DNA of 64,000 nucleotides from CAVYTF01 sp963708205. GTDB taxonomy: Bacteria; Bacteroidota; Bacteroidia; Chitinophagales; Chitinophagaceae. Below the pieces are notes generated by a model. The model saw only the letters and a program-made list of their open reading frames with translations. It searched no databases and was not told where the DNA came from. This document shows, piece by piece, positions 62,547 through 64,000 of this stretch. Location: NCBI GenBank assembly GCA_963708205.1, contig OY970196.1, positions 2,604,001-2,668,000 on the forward strand, written 5' to 3'. Position 1 is the first letter of the stretch. Every line of letters starts with the position of its first letter. The position numbers and the translations under genes are program-made.

Positions 62547-63959
62547 ATGAAAAAGATCGAAATAAAAACAACGTATAAAAAAATGCTGAGCGATGTATAT
62601 ACGCCTGTTGGAATTTACCTGCGTTTGCGTGATCGCTTTCGTGATACCATTCTGCTGGAAAGTGCCGACAGCAAAGCATCTGAGAATAGTTTCTCCATCT
62701 TAGGAATTAATGCAGTAGCAGGAATTGAAATAAGTAATTATGCTTCGCTTGAACTGAAATATCCCAATCAAAACCGTGAGAAAAAAAGTTTGCAAAAAGA
62801 CAGCAACGTTCCTGAAATGATCTGGAGTTTTATGAATTTTTTTAATGTTGCTGAAGTGGAAGAAAAAGCTGTACGCATTGCTCAAAGCTTGTTTGGATAT
62901 ACTACTTATGATGCTGTGCAATTTTTTGATACCATCAAATTATCATCAAAAGAAAAAGCTGCACCCATTCCTTTGATGCGATATAGGTTGTATCAATATG
63001 TTATTATCATCAATCATTTCAAAGATGAAATGTTTGTTTGTGAAAATGAAATAGAAGGTTTGGAAAGTGAAATAAATGTAGTGGAAGCTTTGATAAAAAG
63101 CAATGATGTGCCAACATATCCTTTCAAAGCAATGCAAAATGAAACAAGCAATCTGAGCGATGAAGCTTATATAGCAATGGTAAAAAAAGGAGTGCAGAGT
63201 TGCTATCGCGGAGATGTTTTCCAGATAGTTTTAAGCAGAAGATTTCAGCAAAATTTTATGGGTGATGAGTTTAATATTTATCGTGCATTGCGCAGCATCA
63301 ATCCATCGCCTTATCTTTTTTATTTTGATTACGGAGATTATAAATTGATCGGCAGCAGTCCTGAATCGCAGCTCATCATTCAGAACGGAAAAGCGATCGT
63401 ACACCCGATCGCAGGAACTTTTAAAAGAACTGGAGATGATGAAAAAGATACTGCGCTTGCCGAAGTTTTATTACAGGACGAAAAAGAAAATGCAGAACAT
63501 ACAATGCTTGTAGATCTTGCAAGAAATGATTTAAGCAGAGCTTGCACGAATGTTCATGTTAGCAGTTACAGGCAGGTGCAATATTATTCTCATGTCATTC
63601 ATTTGGTAAGTGAGGTAACAGGTAATGTTGAAAAAAAAACAAATCCTTTTCATTTGATGGCGGCAACATTTCCTGCAGGCACTTTAAGTGGTGCGCCAAA
63701 ATTTAAAGCCATGCAATTGATTGATGAGAATGAACCAACAGCAAGAAGTTATTATGGCGGCTGTATTGGTTCCATCGGTTTCAATGGAGATTGTAACCAG
63801 GCAATTATGATACGCACTTTTTTAAGTAAAGACAACACGTTGATTTACCAGGCAGGTGCAGGTATTGTGGCTGCATCTCAGGCTGAGAGTGAGTTACGTG
63901 AAGTAAATAATAAATTGGGAGCGCTGAAAAAAGCGATTGAAATGGCAACTCAGTTATAA
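62547..63959 (+). CDS. trpE: Anthranilate synthase component I
   Basis: 470 aa chorismate-binding enzyme starting tryptophan synthesis. The N-terminal feedback region contains LLESADSKASENSFSILG (the LLES tryptophan-binding motif) and the catalytic core GSSPESQLIIQNGKAIVHPIAGT, LVDLARNDLSRAC and PAGTLSGAPKFKAMQLIDE (blocks near 270-400). Preceded by the trpL attenuator. trpG and the rest of the operon would follow beyond the right edge. Confidence 0.95.
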   Translation: MKKIEIKTTYKKMLSDVYTPVGIYLRLRDRFRDTILLESADSKASENSFSILGINAVAGIEISNYASLELKYPNQNREKKSLQKDSNVPEMIWSFMNFFNVAEVEEKAVRIAQSLFGYTTYDAVQFFDTIKLSSKEKAAPIPLMRYRLYQYVIIINHFKDEMFVCENEIEGLESEINVVEALIKSNDVPTYPFKAMQNETSNLSDEAYIAMVKKGVQSCYRGDVFQIVLSRRFQQNFMGDEFNIYRALRSINPSPYLFYFDYGDYKLIGSSPESQLIIQNGKAIVHPIAGTFKRTGDDEKDTALAEVLLQDEKENAEHTMLVDLARNDLSRACTNVHVSSYRQVQYYSHVIHLVSEVTGNVEKKTNPFHLMAATFPAGTLSGAPKFKAMQLIDENEPTARSYYGGCIGSIGFNGDCNQAIMIRTFLSKDNTLIYQAGAGIVAASQAESELREVNNKLGALKKAIEMATQL

Positions 63960-64000
63960 GTTATAAATTATGAGTTATGAATGGAGATAAGATTATTAAA

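Overview
The window looks like a chromosome segment of a member of the Bacteroidota, probably family Chitinophagaceae. Supporting signs are the AT-rich DNA with AT-rich intergenic spacers, -7 elements of the TAnnTTTG type, the rpmB-rpmG-DUF4295-ftsY order, a two-component histidine kinase with a Y_Y_Y-type sensor, PepSY-like secreted proteins and many short dispersed intergenic repeats. The genus assignment is inference. No rRNA or tRNA gene and no CRISPR array was seen.

Layout. 1-5.5 kb: start of dnaJ and grpE, a zinc alcohol dehydrogenase, folC, a Nudix hydrolase, a DinB/YfiT protein and ftsY. 5.6-12.1 kb: rpmG/rpmB with DUF4295, ornithine aminotransferase, a VIT1-like transporter, aminopeptidase P, pssA-purS-rsmI and a PepSY-like protein. 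12.3-22.4 kb: an M1 peptidase, a 49-aa basic protein, a 42-bp hairpin repeat array, an FMN oxidoreductase, a sugar nucleotidyltransferase, a gluconate module (GntP permease and FGGY kinase), fabI and recN. 22.5-31.3 kb: a TPR protein, then rpoB and rplL-J-A-K, with an outer-membrane-protein gene inserted between rplL and rpoB and no rpoC after rpoB. 31.5-40.3 kb: mnmA, then a TPR-CHAT protein, a small basic protein, an anti-sigma-like membrane TPR protein and an ECF sigma factor that read as one operon, secreted proteins and an RsmB-like methyltransferase. 40.3-54.7 kb: clpC, a STAS protein, cysH, a 1-Cys peroxiredoxin, dinB (Pol IV), an E2 acyltransferase, cinA, a thioesterase, a LuxR-type response regulator with its hybrid-length sensor kinase, a slipin and a DUF5362-like protein.

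54.8-58.8 kb is the accessory part: an array of about 323-bp direct repeats, interrupted by a small membrane-protein gene and flanked by other minus-strand genes, followed by a 21-bp minisatellite. 58.8-60.7 kb carries a Bacteroidota-specific protein and four tiny, apparently related coiled-coil genes in alternating orientation. 60.7-64 kb has a SemiSWEET, a PQQ-type sugar dehydrogenase-like protein and trpE preceded by a textbook-like attenuator whose leader peptide has three consecutive Trp codons.

Most of the window is housekeeping. The parts that most deserve follow-up are the 323-bp repeat array with its cargo (conserved hairpin showing compensatory changes), the sigma/anti-sigma/CHAT operon, the micro coiled-coil gene cluster, the trp attenuator, and the broken rplKAJL-rpoBC arrangement. 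All family assignments come from reading motifs and remembered family features; no database search was run.
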